Source: Tillandsia leiboldiana (taxonomy: Eukaryota > Streptophyta > Magnoliopsida > Poales > Bromeliaceae). From it: a stretch of 64,000 nucleotides of DNA. The stretch's first letter is position 1; each line of letters opens with the position of its first letter. A model generated the notes under the pieces. It ran no database searches and was not told the origin of the DNA. It saw only the letters and a list, made by a program, of their open reading frames with translations. Below, piece after piece: positions 1-12,489 of this stretch. The stretch lies in the NCBI GenBank assembly GCA_029204045.2, contig CM055076.1, positions 22,482,743 to 22,546,742 of the forward strand. The letters run 5' to 3'. The position numbers were made by a program, and so were the translations under genes.

Positions 1-1
1 C

Positions 2-2107
2 TTCTCAGCCGTCATCTCCGCATCTCGAGCCAGGAAGTTAATGGATGGTGGGTGCGTGGCTTACTTGGCCTCGGTGGACCTGGCAGCCCTACCCACCCTC
101 TCGCTTTCCGACATCCCAGTCGTAAGGGAGTTTCCAGATGTGTTCCCGACGGAACTCCCTGGGATGCCACCCGAGCGAGAGGTCGACTTCCCTATTGAAC
201 TACTCCCAGGCACTAAACCTATTACCAAAGCACCGTACAGGATGGCCTTCGCCGAGCTAAGGGAACTGAAAGCACAACTGGAAGACCTTCTGGATAAAGG
301 CTTCATCAGACCAAGTGTGTCGCCATGGGGCGCACCTGTTCTGTTCGTAAGGAAGAAGGACGGGAGCCTTAGCTTGTGCATAGACTATCGGGAAATAAAC
401 AAGGTCACCATAAAGAACAAGTACCCCTTGCCGGCGATCGATGATTTGTTCGACCAGTTGCAAGGAGCAACGGTGTTTTCCAAGATCGATCTGCAGTCCG
501 GCTATCATCAGCTCAGAGTCGAGGAAGAAGATATCCCCAAAACAGCTTTCCGGACGCGTTATGGCCACTACGAATTCACAGTAATGCCGTTCGGGCTCAC
601 CAACGCCCCAGCGGTGTTCATGGACATGATGAATAGGGTGTTTAAACCCTTCTTAGATCGATTCGTAATAGTCTTCATTGATGACATCCTCGTCTACTCC
701 CGCACAGATGAGGAACATGAGGAACATCTACGTATAGTCCTTCAGACCCTCCGGGACCAGGAACTATATGCCAAACTCAAAAAGTGTGAGTTCTGGCTCC
801 GCGAGGTGGACTTCTTGGGGCATATCGTCTTGGTGTCTGGGATTGCAGTGGACCCGAGTAAGATAGACTCTGTGGCCGACTGGCCCCGACCTACAACGGT
901 AACAGAGATCCGAAGTTTCTTAGGATTGGCGGGATACTACAGACGTTTTGTGGAAGGATTTTCCAAGATAGCCACTCCCTTAAATCGTTTAACCCAGAAG
1001 GGAGAGAAATTTATCTGGACAGGCCAGTGCCAGAAGAGTTTCGAGGAACTCAAGGATAAACTGACACGGGCCCCGGTCCTCGCTCTGCCGGAGCCCGGGG
1101 AGGACTATGAGATTTATTGTGACGCATCGCGAAGCGGTCTTGGGAGTGTACTTATGCAACGGGGAAAAGTCATAGCCTACGCGTCAAGGCAACTCAAGGA
1201 ATACGAACGGAACTACCCCACACACGATTTGGAGCTTGCAGCGGTTGTGTTTGCTCTTAAGCTGTGGAGACACTACCTATACGGGACACACTGTAATGTG
1301 TACTCCGATCATTAGAGCCTCAAGTACCTTTTCACCCAGAAGGAGCTAAACTTACGGCAAAGGCGGTGGCTCGAACTACTGAAAGACTATGATTTGTCGA
1401 TCCACTACCACCCGGGGAAGGCAAATGTGGTGGCCGACGCCTTGAGCCGCAAGGGGCAGAGGTGGAATCAATGACAAACGCCCTTACCCAGCAGGACCGT
1501 TTGATTGCAGAGTTCTCGCAGTTAAGACTGGAGGTAGTACCGGCGGGTACGGTTGCACAACTCCTGACCCTGGTGGTCAGACCCACCCTGCTTGACAGGA
1601 TCTTGGAAGGACAATCGACAGACACTCAGTTGCAGCTTGTGCGAGACAGAATACCTTCGGACCAAGGGGGCGATTTCGCGATAGGCTCTGATGGCGCAAT
1701 ACGATTCCGAGGACGAATTTGCATGCCTGACCTACCAGAACTCAAGGAGGAAATTCTAAGGGAAGCGCATAGTGCTCCCTACTCTGCGCACCCTGGGTGA
1801 ACAAAGATGTATAAAGATATTAGACAGACCTTCTGGTGGCCCAAGTTGAAGGGGGACGTGACACGATTCGTGGCGCATTGCTTGGTGTGCCAACAAGTAA
1901 AGGCTGAACATTAACGCCCAGCAGGGAAGCTACAGCCATTGCCTGTGCCGGAATGGAAATGAGAGAGGATTACGATGGACTTCGTCACCGGTTTTCTGTG
2001 GTCGCCTCGAGGGCACGATGCGATTTGGGTCATAGTGGACCGCTTGACGAAATCGGCCCATTTCCTGCCCGTTCACACGACGTGGACGCGAGACCGACTA
2101 GCGCAGA
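2..2107 (+). pseudogene. Ty3/gypsy pol remnant (RT, RNase H, integrase), element A
   Basis: Remnant of a Tekay/Del-type polyprotein already open at the window edge. Order seen: end of the protease-RT linker, reverse transcriptase with the catalytic FIDD box at 674-685, RNase H (DAS near 1120, then THDLELAA and a broken SDH), integrase zinc-binding region and the start of the integrase core (MDFVTG, TKSAHFLP). It is dead: CAG to TAG at 1313-1315, a frameshift near 1455-1465, TGA at 1798-1800, TAA where Gln is expected at 1912-1914, TGG to TGA at 1960-1962. The frame stops abruptly at 2107, where a minus-strand LTR begins, so the last integrase part and 3' LTR are displaced. The closest relative here is element 4 at 25692-28716. 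Assignment by domain order and motifs is secure; clade is inferred from the relative's chromodomain-like tail. Confidence 0.93.
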
Positions 2108-2171
2108 TGTCACGCCCCGGGGGTTTAAACGCGCGGAAGGATAGCCACCGATACTCCCAAAATTTTACATA

Positions 2172-2213
<42 letters not shown>

Positions 2214-2249
2214 CAAACCGATCTCCCCCGGCTCGTGCCCAGACCCGCC

Positions 2250-2297
2250 GCATATACAAATTCACTCTGCAAACGGGCAGAGTCTCCTTTGTATATG
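2250..2297 (-). other. Conserved LTR-end stem-loop (family B copy 1)
   Basis: On the minus strand GCATATACAAA pairs perfectly with TTTGTATATGC, and inside it CTCTGC pairs with GCAGAG. The same two-part hairpin occurs near the end of six other LTR copies in the window with compensated base changes. Function unknown. Confidence 0.6.
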
Positions 2298-2419
2298 CAC
2301 GGCGTCCTGACTACAATATTCATACAGTCATCCATTTAACCACAATAGTTCAACAGTCGAGTACAAACAACTATTTTCCATAAATATTAACGAGGCCGAC
2401 TGGTTTTGAAAGGATAAAT

Positions 2420-2630
2420 CCACAAGTTTTAAAACGGTGCCCACACGACACCCATATTTTCAAAGCTGGTTTCGCAATCCATAAATCCATAGAGTTTTTA
2501 AAACGGTGCCCACACGACACCCATATTTTCAAAACCATTTTCGTAATTCCATAAATCCACAGAGTTCTAAAACGGTGCCCACATAGCACCCATGTTTTCA
2601 AAACCGTTTTCGCAATGTTTCCCTTTTTTT
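2420..2630 (-). repeat. Three 69-bp repeats, each with a GTGTC/GGCAC hairpin
   Basis: The plus-strand core CGGTGCCCACACGACACC recurs at 2435, 2504 and (changed to ...ATAGCACC) 2573, so the period is 69 bp. On the LTR sense strand each core can fold as GTGTC-loop-GGCAC. The same unit and period are present in copy 2 (about 9480-9690) and in the element 4 LTR (31962-32117). Confidence 0.75.
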
Positions 2631-3949
2631 TTTTGTAGTTTGAAAGCGGACAACCAAGAGAAGTAAAGATAAGCACCCACCCATAAAGGTATGAAAAACA
2701 GCCCAACATCCACGCCGACCCCACGGGGGTATCGAGATCCACATAACAAGCTACTAACAGGTAATAAAATGAATAAGGAAAGAAGTAGTCAAAGTCTGCA
2801 GCCTCGAAGGGCCAGAAGATCGCTCGCGAGGCCTCACCAACGCCCTAGCACTCGCCCCTCGACGAACCTATCACGGAGTGGGAAGTCAGTGACCAGAAAT
2901 AAAACACGAAGGCAATAAGGGCTGAAAATAAGGCAAACCGTAGTAAAACCAGAGCCACCGCCCTCCTCATCGTGCAACTGACAGTAAAAACCCTCCCCAT
3001 GTACAATCCAACCCGGGCACCTGCCCCGGCAACCACACCGAGCACCTACCTCGGCAACCCCGCTGAGCACCAACCTCAGCACCCCACCGAGCACCTGCCT
3101 CGGCACCACCGCTCACACCCTCCACCCACGAGGGCCCCCATTACGTCACCAACACGTGGGGTACACGGGTCAATGTACCACTTTTTCGGAAAAACACACC
3201 CTCGCGGTGGCCAAACCGCTGGTGTGCGTGTAGCAATCTCGAGCCTCAACCGAGCACCAACCTCGGCAAACCAGACCGAGCACCTGCCTCGGGAATCAAA
3301 TATCCATACAATAGCTTTAACAGGATTAGCAAATGTAAACATGCAATTACTAAAATCTTACACATTTCCCCATAACTTCGGAAACTAAGACAATGGAAAA
3401 GTCCCCACAACATGAGGTATCACCGAGCACCGCGACCCACAGTCGCCATGACTATAAAGATAATAAAACACAAGCTTTTACAGGGGTTAGCATATTCCAA
3501 CATGTCGAAACCTTACTCTTACCCATTTCCTCATTCCCGACTCCTGGACTGTCGAGTGAGGAACCCACCTTCCAAAATCTGTATGGTCGCACCGATCACC
3601 GTCCCCAACGCTAGTATGCCCCGAACAACCCTACTGTTGTTCGGAGAGGGCGAACTGCCCGTCCGGTCTCCCACCGCGACAATCATAAATTCGGAGGTCC
3701 ACATCACCCACCATACCCCTTTACAAGATAAACATAACAACGACGAAATTGCGCATACAGAAGTTCTAAGGGGTACCCACCTCAAACACGAAGAAGGAGA
3801 CGATGCGAAAACTCCAGCTAAAACACTCCCACATTATGCCCGAAAAAGCTACAGTAAGAAATATTGTTAGAAACATCGTCGTGGTCAAAAACACTCAAAA
3901 ACGGGGCGAAACGGGCTAAAAACGGAGCTTCCGGACCCTTAGGCTGAAG

Positions 3950-4312
3950 GCTGGTGCACGGGTCCAGGCGTGGACCGGGTTCACAACGCAGAGGAGGCGG
4001 CGGCGCAGACCGGGCTCACCCCGGGAGCTTGCACCAGGCGGAATGCGCCGGGCCGGTGCACGGCCAGAGCGCGCACCGGGCTCACGAGTTCCCGGTCGCG
4101 GCGGCAGCACCGGGTGCACGCCCGTGCGCCGGGTCCGCGCCTTCGGGCTGTGGACACGTGCGCCGGGTGCACGCCGGCCCGGTGGACCGCGCGGTGCCGG
4201 GGCGGGCTGGCGCACGCGCCCGTGCGCCGGGTCCGCGCCTTCGGGCCGCGGACACGTGCGCCGGGTGCACGCCGGTCCGGTGGACAGCGTGAGGGCAGCC
4301 GTACGGGGATGA
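3950..4312. repeat. GC-rich minisatellite inside family B LTR
   Basis: Imperfect repeats built on GTGCGCCGGGTCCGCGCC and GTGCACGCCGGYCCGGTGGAC. The block around 4118-4190 is repeated at about 4218-4290. Copy 2 (10996-11382) has an extra partial unit, which is one of the main length differences between the two LTRs. Arg/Ala/Pro-rich reading frames over it are not genes. Confidence 0.75.
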
Positions 4313-4726
4313 ACAGTACGTCTCTGTTTCGCCCTTCGCGGATCCGGTTGCGACCCCGCGACCACGGCGACTGCGGCGACGACCCTGAGAACACGATAAC
4401 GGCGGCGGCGGCTTCCCGTTATCACAACACCCACAACGCGCGCGACACCCGAACAACCGACACCCAAACCCTCGACCCCACTGAAATTGCAAAACGAAAA
4501 ACAACAAGAGGGGTTTCCCCCGATCGCTCACCGTGATCCTGCGAGGAAGGAGAAGGTGGATCGCCCCCCTCGTCTCTAGCGTAAAGTCCCCCGAGAGATG
4601 GATTCCCCCTTTTTTCCTTCCTTCTCCTTTTTCGCTTGCTCCCCGGATTCGGATTTCAAAATTCGAACCCTCCCTCTCCGTTCAAGTTCTCCAAAAGAAA
4701 AGAAAAGGGGTTACTACTAAAAGGGT

Positions 4727-4736
4727 GCTATTTATG
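4727..4736 (-). promoter_or_regulatory. TATA-like box of family B LTR
   Basis: Minus-strand CATAAATAGC lies about 640 bp inside the LTR start, a usual place for the U3/R boundary. The same word is at 11842-11851 in copy 2. Inferred from position and composition only. Confidence 0.4.
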
Positions 4737-5373
4737 AAATACCTCCAATCAACCCTAGGTCAAGATCCGACTCAGATTTTCTCAAAAATCGTGCAAATGG
4801 CCATGCACGAATCTCGGTGCACTTTACAGTCACCGGGAGCTTCAAACCCTAATTCCAGGAGATCCGTAAGTCCGATTTCAGATCCGATCGCACCGCCGTT
4901 CATCATTTTGCGAGCTCTACCACCTAAAAATACCCGCAAACCCCGACGGTCAGCCCAGATTTTCTCGAACGTCAACCCCCCTAACAACTGAAAAGATTCG
5001 ATTAGGACCCAAAACGGAAAACCGGAAGGTCGAGGTAAAACAAAACAAATAAAATAACCCAATGACATAAATAAGATGAAAAGTCCGATCGTAGAAGGAT
5101 CCCGTCCGATCACCTCGAAAAGCGTGCCGGCCACTTAGCACGGATTCTGAGGCACCACTTCAAAGGCCTACGCTTTGACCTCCATTCCGGGAGATCCGTA
5201 AATCGGAATCCGAATCTGATCGCTTTGCCGTTCTCCGTTTTCCGAGCTCAAACGCAAAAAATACTCGCGGTCCAGGCCGGTCCATTGTAGAAAACACAGT
5301 GAAAAGCTTCCCTAACAACTCCGTCATAAAAAGAAGGTATCCAAAGGCATTGGAACGCCAGGACACTACATCA

Positions 5374-7215
5374 CTCACCTCTTAAAACAAGTTTCGTCCT
5401 CGAAACTTAACCCTGGTCCGCAACGAATAAAACTGGGTAGCACTCCTTCATCTTTGACTCCAGTTCTCAAGTCGCTTCACGTTCTTCCTGGTGGCTCCAC
5501 AGCACCTTCACATAGGGGATCGTCCGGTTGCGCAATCCTTTTTGTCCTCCCGTGCTAAGATCCGCACCGGTGTTTCATCGAAGCTCAGGTCCTCTCCAAG
5601 CTCAACAGCAGTGATCATCCATCATCCCAATCAACTACGCAGGTTCGAAGCATAACTTCGAGAATCCGGATCGATCGCTCGGACTGTCCGTCGGTCATGG
5701 GGTGAAACGCCGTGTTGAAGTGTGGTTTAGTCTCTAGAGTTCGTTGTAGACTTTGCTAAAGGTTCGACACTAGCCGAGTGTCTCTAGTCCACGTCGTACG
5801 GATGGGTGGGAAAAGAGTCGACTTCGTCAGTCGATCCACTGTGACTCAAACCGCATCGTGCCCTTGATGCGCGAAAAACCCGTGACGAATTCCATGCTGA
5901 TTCGCTCCCATTTCCACTCTGGTACAGATAGAGATTGTAGCTTTCCCCGCCGGGCGCTGATGTCCGAACTTTACTGGTTAATCATCTAAACAGCGAGCAG
6001 TGAACTGTGTTACATCCCCCTTCGGTTTAGTCCACCAAAGATTCTGCTTGAGGTCCTTGTACATCTTCGTGTCACCTGGATGCGCCGTATAGGGAGTGCA
6101 GTGCGCCTCGGACAATATCTCTTCCTTCAACTCGGGCACGCAATTCCGCCCTCGAAAACGTATTGCGCCATTCGCACTCGCCGAAAATTCGCTCGCGTGG
6201 TCCGGGGGATCTTGTCTCGAACAAGCTGTATCTGTGCGCCTGTCTTCTGACCTTCCAGGATTTCTCTAATAGGGTTGGCTTGACCATCAAGGACAATAGT
6301 CGCGCGACCGTACCGGCCCTGTTGAGTAATCGCGCTCGTCGGTTCCTCCTCGGTTTGACCCTTCCCGCTCAAAACATCCGCTACTACACTTGCTTTTCCG
6401 GGGTGATACTGAATGGACAAGTCGAGCCCTTCAGCAACTCCAACCAACGCCTCTGCCGCAAAAACAATTCCTTCTATGTGAACAAAAACTTAAGGCTCTG
6501 GCGATCCAAAAACACATTACGATGAACTCCAAAGAGGTGATGTCTCCAAAGCTCTAAAACGAAGACGACTGCTGCCAGTTCCTGATCGTGTGTCGGGTAG
6601 TTTCACTCATATTCTCTGAGTTGTCTTGAAGCGTCTATAGTATCCTGCCAAGCCCAAGAAACTCCGGATTTCCGTTACTATAGTCGGCCTAGCCCAGTTA
6701 GTCACTAACTCCACCTTCTTGGGATCTACTACGATTCCCATTGCTGACACTATGTGCCCCAAAAAGCCCACTTCGCGAAGTCAGAACTCACGTTTCTTAA
6801 ACTTAGCAAACAGCTTCTGGTCCCTGAGATTCCGGAGAATAATCCGCAAGTGCTCCTCGCAGTTGATTGAAGAGGTCATCAATCCTGGACTTGTTCTTCA
6901 CTGTAACTTCGTTTATCTCCCTGTAGTTGATGCGTAGACGTAGGCTTCCGTTCTTCTTTCGCACGAAGAGTACGGGTGCGCCTCAAGGCGACACACTCGG
7001 TCTGAAGAACCCTTTATCCAGAATATCTCCTAGTTGTGCCTTAAATTCTCTCAGTTCCGCGAAAGCCATTCAGTAAGGCGCCTAAGTGATAGGTTGCGTG
7101 CCTGGTAGAAGCTCGAAAGAGAGGATGACCTCTCGCTCGGGGGGTATTCCCGGCAGTTCAGTCGGGAAGACGTCGGAAGACATTCCTTACAACCGGGGTG
7201 TCAGTGAGCGATGCA
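5374..7215 (-). pseudogene. Family B pol with three internal deletions, copy 1
   Basis: Read from 7215 down: RT N-terminal part (PGIPPEREV, DILDKGF), then a jump from DDLFNQL directly to EEHLRII near 6860 that removes the RT palm and its FIDD box; a jump from GYYRRF to the KEYERNYP region near 6620-6640 that removes the first half of RNase H; integrase zinc-binding region with scars (a stop after CLDD near 5980); and a jump from DWDDGW to the late integrase motif VELGEDLSF near 5620-5630 that removes the end of the catalytic core. The chromodomain-like tail ends near 5400, followed by CTCACCTCTT, the polypurine tract. It cannot encode active enzymes. Every one of these junctions recurs in the second copy. 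Confidence 0.85.
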
Positions 7216-9148
7216 GAGGGTCGAGTCGCTAGGCCCACTGAAACCAAGAAACTATACATGCGCCTGATACCTCGTGAACAAAACCGTGCCTAGCACCTCA
7301 TCGTATTCCTGCTTCCCGACTCGGAGTTCCCCGTCATGACGCCACCAGTCCGCAGACCACCTCTGCCGGCGCTGAGCAGTCAGCAACAAAAGTCCCGCGA
7401 TGCATCGAGGTACCCCAGTCATACCGCCCAACCCGTACCGATGAGCCCTTAACAGTCCAAAACAACTAAACCGACGACAAGGGAGAAACCACACTAACGC
7501 CCTCACAAGGCTCCAAGAGGTGCCAACAAAATAGGCTGGGTTACTAACTACCAGAAATCCTCCCCTAAAAACAACGAACTCACTTGTCACCAACACGAAC
7601 CGTTCCCACCCGTCACCAACACGGGCCACTTCCACCCGTCACCAACACGGGCCACAAACTCGGAGCATATACACCATCCCGGACTACCTGCTCCGCCAGT
7701 TCGTCCTACCGAGGCGACGGTCAAAACTAAAGTTAGGCTTCAGCTATAAGGCCTACCACAAGGTCTACCCCACAGAAAGGGCTGCGTACCGGGCATCCTA
7801 GCCGAAAGTGGCCAGTGCCAAAGCTCCAAGTAGTCGACAGATCCCCTTGACCCACACCTGCCCCACTTGATCAACGACCCAAACTAAGCCTCATGATTAT
7901 GCCTTGGTCACGGGAAGCTGGCGACAAAACTCACAAGGTAAGGTCCTACCTCCGTCCTGGCACCGACACGGTGCGACACTCTGATTAACCACTAACGCTC
8001 GATCCCAATCCGTTGCCCCTCCAAGCACCGGGCATCGAATCGAGCGGTAAAACTCCAAACCAAACAGCGACACCCCCACTAGAGAACTTCTAAACTCAAA
8101 GCCCACTAAAACAGCGGCCTCCAGGTACAATCGACTACCCATCCGAAACCTATCGGGTTGGAAGGAAAACATGCAACGAATACAGCGAGAAAGACCCTGT
8201 CCAAAAAGGTTGCCTAGGTTTTCCAAGCGCACTCGAGGGAACACGCGCTCACCCACCCGTAGGACAACCTAACTGACCCTCTTGTGCAGAAAACAGGAAC
8301 CCAACCCAGAGCTACACCCTCACAACCCCCTTAAAAGAGCTAACTGGCATCACCCAGCGTCAAAAGCTAAACCCCCCAATAAAAGTCGCCACTTACGCGC
8401 ACTTGTGCGAAGCGAGACACGGCCTCTCTAACCAAAATCAAGCCCAAACGAACAAGATTTACTAGCCCTGGTGGTCTCCTTTTTCAACCTAAAGGAGAAT
8501 CCCAAGACCCCCATCACGACGATCTCTACAACCATCGCAGTGTCTACAGTAAAAAAAACCGAACTATGGGTAACAACCGTAGGGGAAGAGTCCTCATTCC
8601 TACCCCTACCCTGTCCAAGATGCAAAACGAATCAGCCGACTACCTGCTGTAACCTTACACCAGAAGACCTAGAAGGTACAAATTAGACAAAAGGCTATCC
8701 AGTTACCCACGACCGACAAAACGGCCGACACACTACCAAACACCGGTGGGTTACACTACGACCCGCCACCGTTATTAACGATGACCAGAACGTCGGCAGA
8801 GGAAAGGGGGTTCGGAAAAATGAAAGCCGGCGCAACGATCTGCGGTACTAACAGTCGCAGCAAGTGCATGAACACCGTCAGCAGACCCACCGTGTCCTGT
8901 GCTGGTTGCCTAATCCATTGATTCATAGCAACCATCAAGGCCCCGGTGGCAGCCGGCCTCGACCCCAACCTCCAAATCAACCCGACTACACTAGCACGAC
9001 ACCCGAGCTAAACCGAAAAACAAAACTTGACAATCCCGCACTCTCGCATCTCTAAGCATCTATACCCTGATCATTTCATTGGTTAGTAGCTAGTGATGAT
9101 GTACCTCGTGGATGTTGGACAGCGACTACTGTGGTCAAAGTTGTTTTT
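7216..9148 (-). other. Degenerate gag/protease and leader region of family B
   Basis: By position between the primer site and the RT remnant this should hold leader, gag and protease. I see no intact frame longer than about 127 codons, no DTG protease motif and no CX2CX4HX4C knuckle. Either the region decayed or it was replaced. Nothing here supports a host gene. Confidence 0.5.
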
Positions 9149-9159
9149 CCCTGATACCA
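9149..9159 (-). other. Primer binding site, tRNA-iMet type (family B)
   Basis: Minus-strand TGGTATCAGGG, eight bases from the LTR end at 9168. Plant initiator-Met primer sites read TGGTATCAGAGC, so there is one mismatch near the end. It shows that the LTR at 9168-12489 acts as the 5' LTR of the 5374-9167 internal region. Confidence 0.8.
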
Positions 9160-9167
9160 TCTTAATC

Positions 9168-9231
9168 TGTCACGCCCCGGGGGTTTAAACGCGCGGAAAG
9201 GTAGCCACCGATGCTCCAAAAATTTTACATA

Positions 9232-9265
<34 letters not shown>

Positions 9266-12200
9266 AAACCGATCTCCCCCGGCTCGTGCCCAGACTCGCC
9301 GCATATACAAATTCACTCTGCAAACGGGCAGAGTCTCCGTTGTAAATGCACGCGTCCTGACTACAATGTTCATACAGTCATCCATTTAACCACAATAGTT
9401 CAACAGTCGAGTACAAACAACCATTTTCCATAAATATTAACGAGGCCGACTGGTTTTGAAAGGATAAATCCACAAGTTTTAAACGGTGCCCACACGACAC
9501 CCATGTTTTCAAAGCTGGTTTCGCAATCCATAAATCCACAGAGTTTTTAAAACGGTGCCCACACGACATCCATATTTTCAAAACCATTTTCGTAATTCCA
9601 TAAATCCACAGAGTTCTAAAACGGTGCCCACACGACACCCATGTTTTCAAAACCGTTTTCGCAATGTTTCCCTTTTTTTTTTTGTAGTTTGAAAGCGGCC
9701 AACCAAGAGAAGTAAAGACAAGCACCCACCCATAAAGGTATGAAAAACAGCCCAACATCCACGCCGACCCCACGGGGGTATCGAGATCCACATAACAAGC
9801 TACTAACAGGTAATAAAATGAATAAGGAAAGTAGTCAAAGTCTGCAGCCTCGAAGGGCCAGAAGATCGCTCGCGCGGCCTCACCAACGCGCTAGCACTCG
9901 CCCCTGGACGAACCTGTCACGGAGTGGGAAGTCAGTGACCAGAAATAAAACACGAAGGCAATAAGGGCTGAAAATAAGGCAAACCGCAGTAAAAGCAGAG
10001 CCACCGCCCTCCTTATCGTGCAACTGACAGTAAAAACCCTCCCCATGTACAATCCAACCCGGGCACCTGCCCCGGCAACCACACCGAGCACCTACCTCGG
10101 CAACCCCGCCGAGCACCAACCTCAGCACCCCACCGAGCACCTGCCTCGGCACCACCGCTCACACCCTCCACCCACGAGGGCCCCCATTACGTCACCAACA
10201 CGTGGGGTACACGGGTCAACGTACCACTTTTTCGGAAAAGCACACCCTCGCGGTGACCAAACCGCTGGTGTGCGTGTAGCAATCTCGAGCCTCAACCGAG
10301 CACCAACCTCGGCAAACCAGATCGAGCACCTGCCTCGGGAATCAAATATCCATACAATAGCTTTAACGGGATTAGCAAATGTAAACATGCAATTACTAAA
10401 ATCTTACACCTTTCTCCATAACTCCGAAAACTAAGACAATGGAAAAGTCCCCACAACATGAGGTATCACCGAGCACCGCGACCCACAGTCGCCATGACTA
10501 TAAAGATAATAAAACACAAGCTTTTACAGGGGTTAGCATATTCCAACATGTCGAAACCTTACTCTTACCCATTTCCTCATTCCCGACTCCTGGACTGTCG
10601 AGTGAGGAACCCACCTTCCAAAATCCGCATGGTCGCACCGATCACCGTCCCCAACGCTAGTATGCCCCGAACAACCCTACCGTTGTTCGGAGAGGGCGAA
10701 CTGCCCGTCCGGTCTCCCACCGCGACAATCGTAAATTCGGAGGTCCACATCACCCACCATACCCCTTAACAAGATAAACATAACAACGACGAAATTGCGC
10801 ATACAGTAGTTCTAAGGGGTACCCACCTCAAACACGAAGAAGGAGACGATGCGAAAACTCCAGCTAAAACACTCCCACCTTGTGCCCGAAAAAGCTACAG
10901 TAAGAAATATTGTTAGAAACATTGTCGTGGTCAAAAACACTCAAAAACGGGGCGAAACGGGCTAAAAACGGAGCTTCCGGACCCTTAGGCTGAAGGCTGG
11001 TGCACGGGTCCAGGCGTGGACCGAGTTCACAACGCAGAGGAGGCGGCGGCGCAGACCGGGCTCACCCCGGGAGCGTGCACCAGGCGGAATGGGCCGGGCG
11101 GGTGCATGGCCAGAGCGCGCACCGGGCTCACGAGTTCCCGGTCGCGGCGGCAGCACCGGGTGCACGCCCAGGCGTGGATCGCGCCTGCGGGCCGGGCTGG
11201 CGCACGCGCCCGTGCGCCGGGTCCGCTCCTTCGTGCTGCGGACACGTGCGCCGGGTGCACGCCGGCCCGGTGGACCGCACGGTGCGGGGGCGGGCTGGCG
11301 CACGCGCCCGTGCACCGGGTCCGCGCCTTCGGGCCGCGGACACGTGCGCCGGATGCACGCCGGTCCGGTGGACCGCGTGAGGGCAGCCGTACGGGGATGA
11401 ACAGTACATCTCCGTTTTGCCCTTCGCGGCTCCGGTTGCGACCCCGTGACCACGGCGACTGCGGCGACGACCCTGAGAACACGATAACGGCGGCGGCAGC
11501 CTCCCGTTTGAAAACGGCGGCGGCGGCTTCCCGTTACCACAACACCCACAACGCGCGCGACACCCGAACAACCGACACCCAAACCCTCGACCCCACAGAA
11601 ATTGCAAAACGAAAAACAACAAGAGGGGTTTCCCCCTATCGCTCACCGTGATCCTGTGAGGAAGGAGAAGGTGGATCGTCCCCCTCGTCTCCAGCGTAAA
11701 GTCCCCCGAGAGATGGATTCCCCCTTTTTTCCTTCCTTCTCCTTTTTCACTCGCTCCCCAGATTCGAATTTCAAAATTCGAACCCTCCCTCTCCGTTCAA
11801 GTTCTCCAAAAGAAAAGAAAAGGGGTTACTACTAAAAAGGTGCTATTTATGAAATACCTCCAATCAACCCTAGGTCAAGATCTGACTCAGATTTTCTCGA
11901 AAATCGTGCAAATGGCCATGCACGAATCTCGGTGCACTTTACAGTCACCGGGCGCTTCAAACCCCAATTCTGGGAGATCCGTAAGTCCGATTTCAGATCC
12001 GATCGCACCGCCGTTCATCATTTTGCGAGCTCTACCACCTAAAAATACCCGCAAACCCCGACGGTCAACCCATAATTTCTCGAACCTCAACCCCCCCTAA
12101 TAACTGAAAAGATTCGATTAGGACCCAAAACGAAAAACCGGAAGGTCGAGGTAAAACAAAACAAATAAAATAACCCAATGACATAAATAAGATGAAAAGT

Positions 12201-12489
12201 CCGATCATAGAAGGATACCGTCCGATCACCTCGAAAAGCATGCCGGCCACTTAGCACGGATTCTGAGGCACCACTTCAAAGGCAAACGCTTTGACCTCCA
12301 TTCTGGGAGATCCGTAAATCGGAATCCGAATCCGATCGCTTTGCCATTCTCCGTTTTCCGAGCTCAAACGCAGAAAATACTCGCGGTCCAGGCCGGTCCA
12401 TTGCAGAAAATACAGTGAAAAGCTTCCCTAACAACTCCGTCATAAAAAGAAGGTATCCAAAGGCATTGGAACGCCAGGACACTACATCA
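9168..12489 (-). repeat. Family B LTR, copy 2 (3322 bp)
   Basis: Near-identical to 2108-5373 with the same ends. It is longer because of extra GC-rich minisatellite sequence at 10996-11382 and an insertion near 11504-11530; its T run is shorter (about 25 bases near 9234). Its 3' hairpin (about 9300-9350) has one uncompensated change. It serves both as 5' LTR of the internal region to its left and as 3' LTR of the truncated internal region to its right. Confidence 0.88.

Larger units (their letters stand above)
2108..5373 (-). repeat. Family B LTR, copy 1 (3266 bp)
   Basis: Read on the minus strand it starts TGATGTAGTG at 5373 and ends GGGGCGTGACA at 2108. Parts in LTR sense order: upstream region with a TATA-like CATAAATAGC (4727-4736), a GC-rich minisatellite (about 3950-4312), a splice-donor-like GAG/GTGGGTACC near 3780, six small CCGAG/CTCGG stem-loops (3014-3292) around a GCGGT/ACCGC hairpin, a CTGAC...GATAG acceptor-like block near 2870, three 69-bp repeats (2420-2630), a stem-loop at 2250-2297 and a long T run on the plus strand at about 2167-2213. 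It is about 97 percent identical by eye to copy 2. Apparent reading frames in it are shadows of repeats. Confidence 0.88.

Noticed and set aside
2972..3388. A 138-codon frame kept in both family B LTR copies (also 10018-10434)
   Set aside because: The peptide is a translation of the CCGAG...CTCGG stem-loop repeats on the antisense strand of the LTR; conservation follows from the recent duplication.
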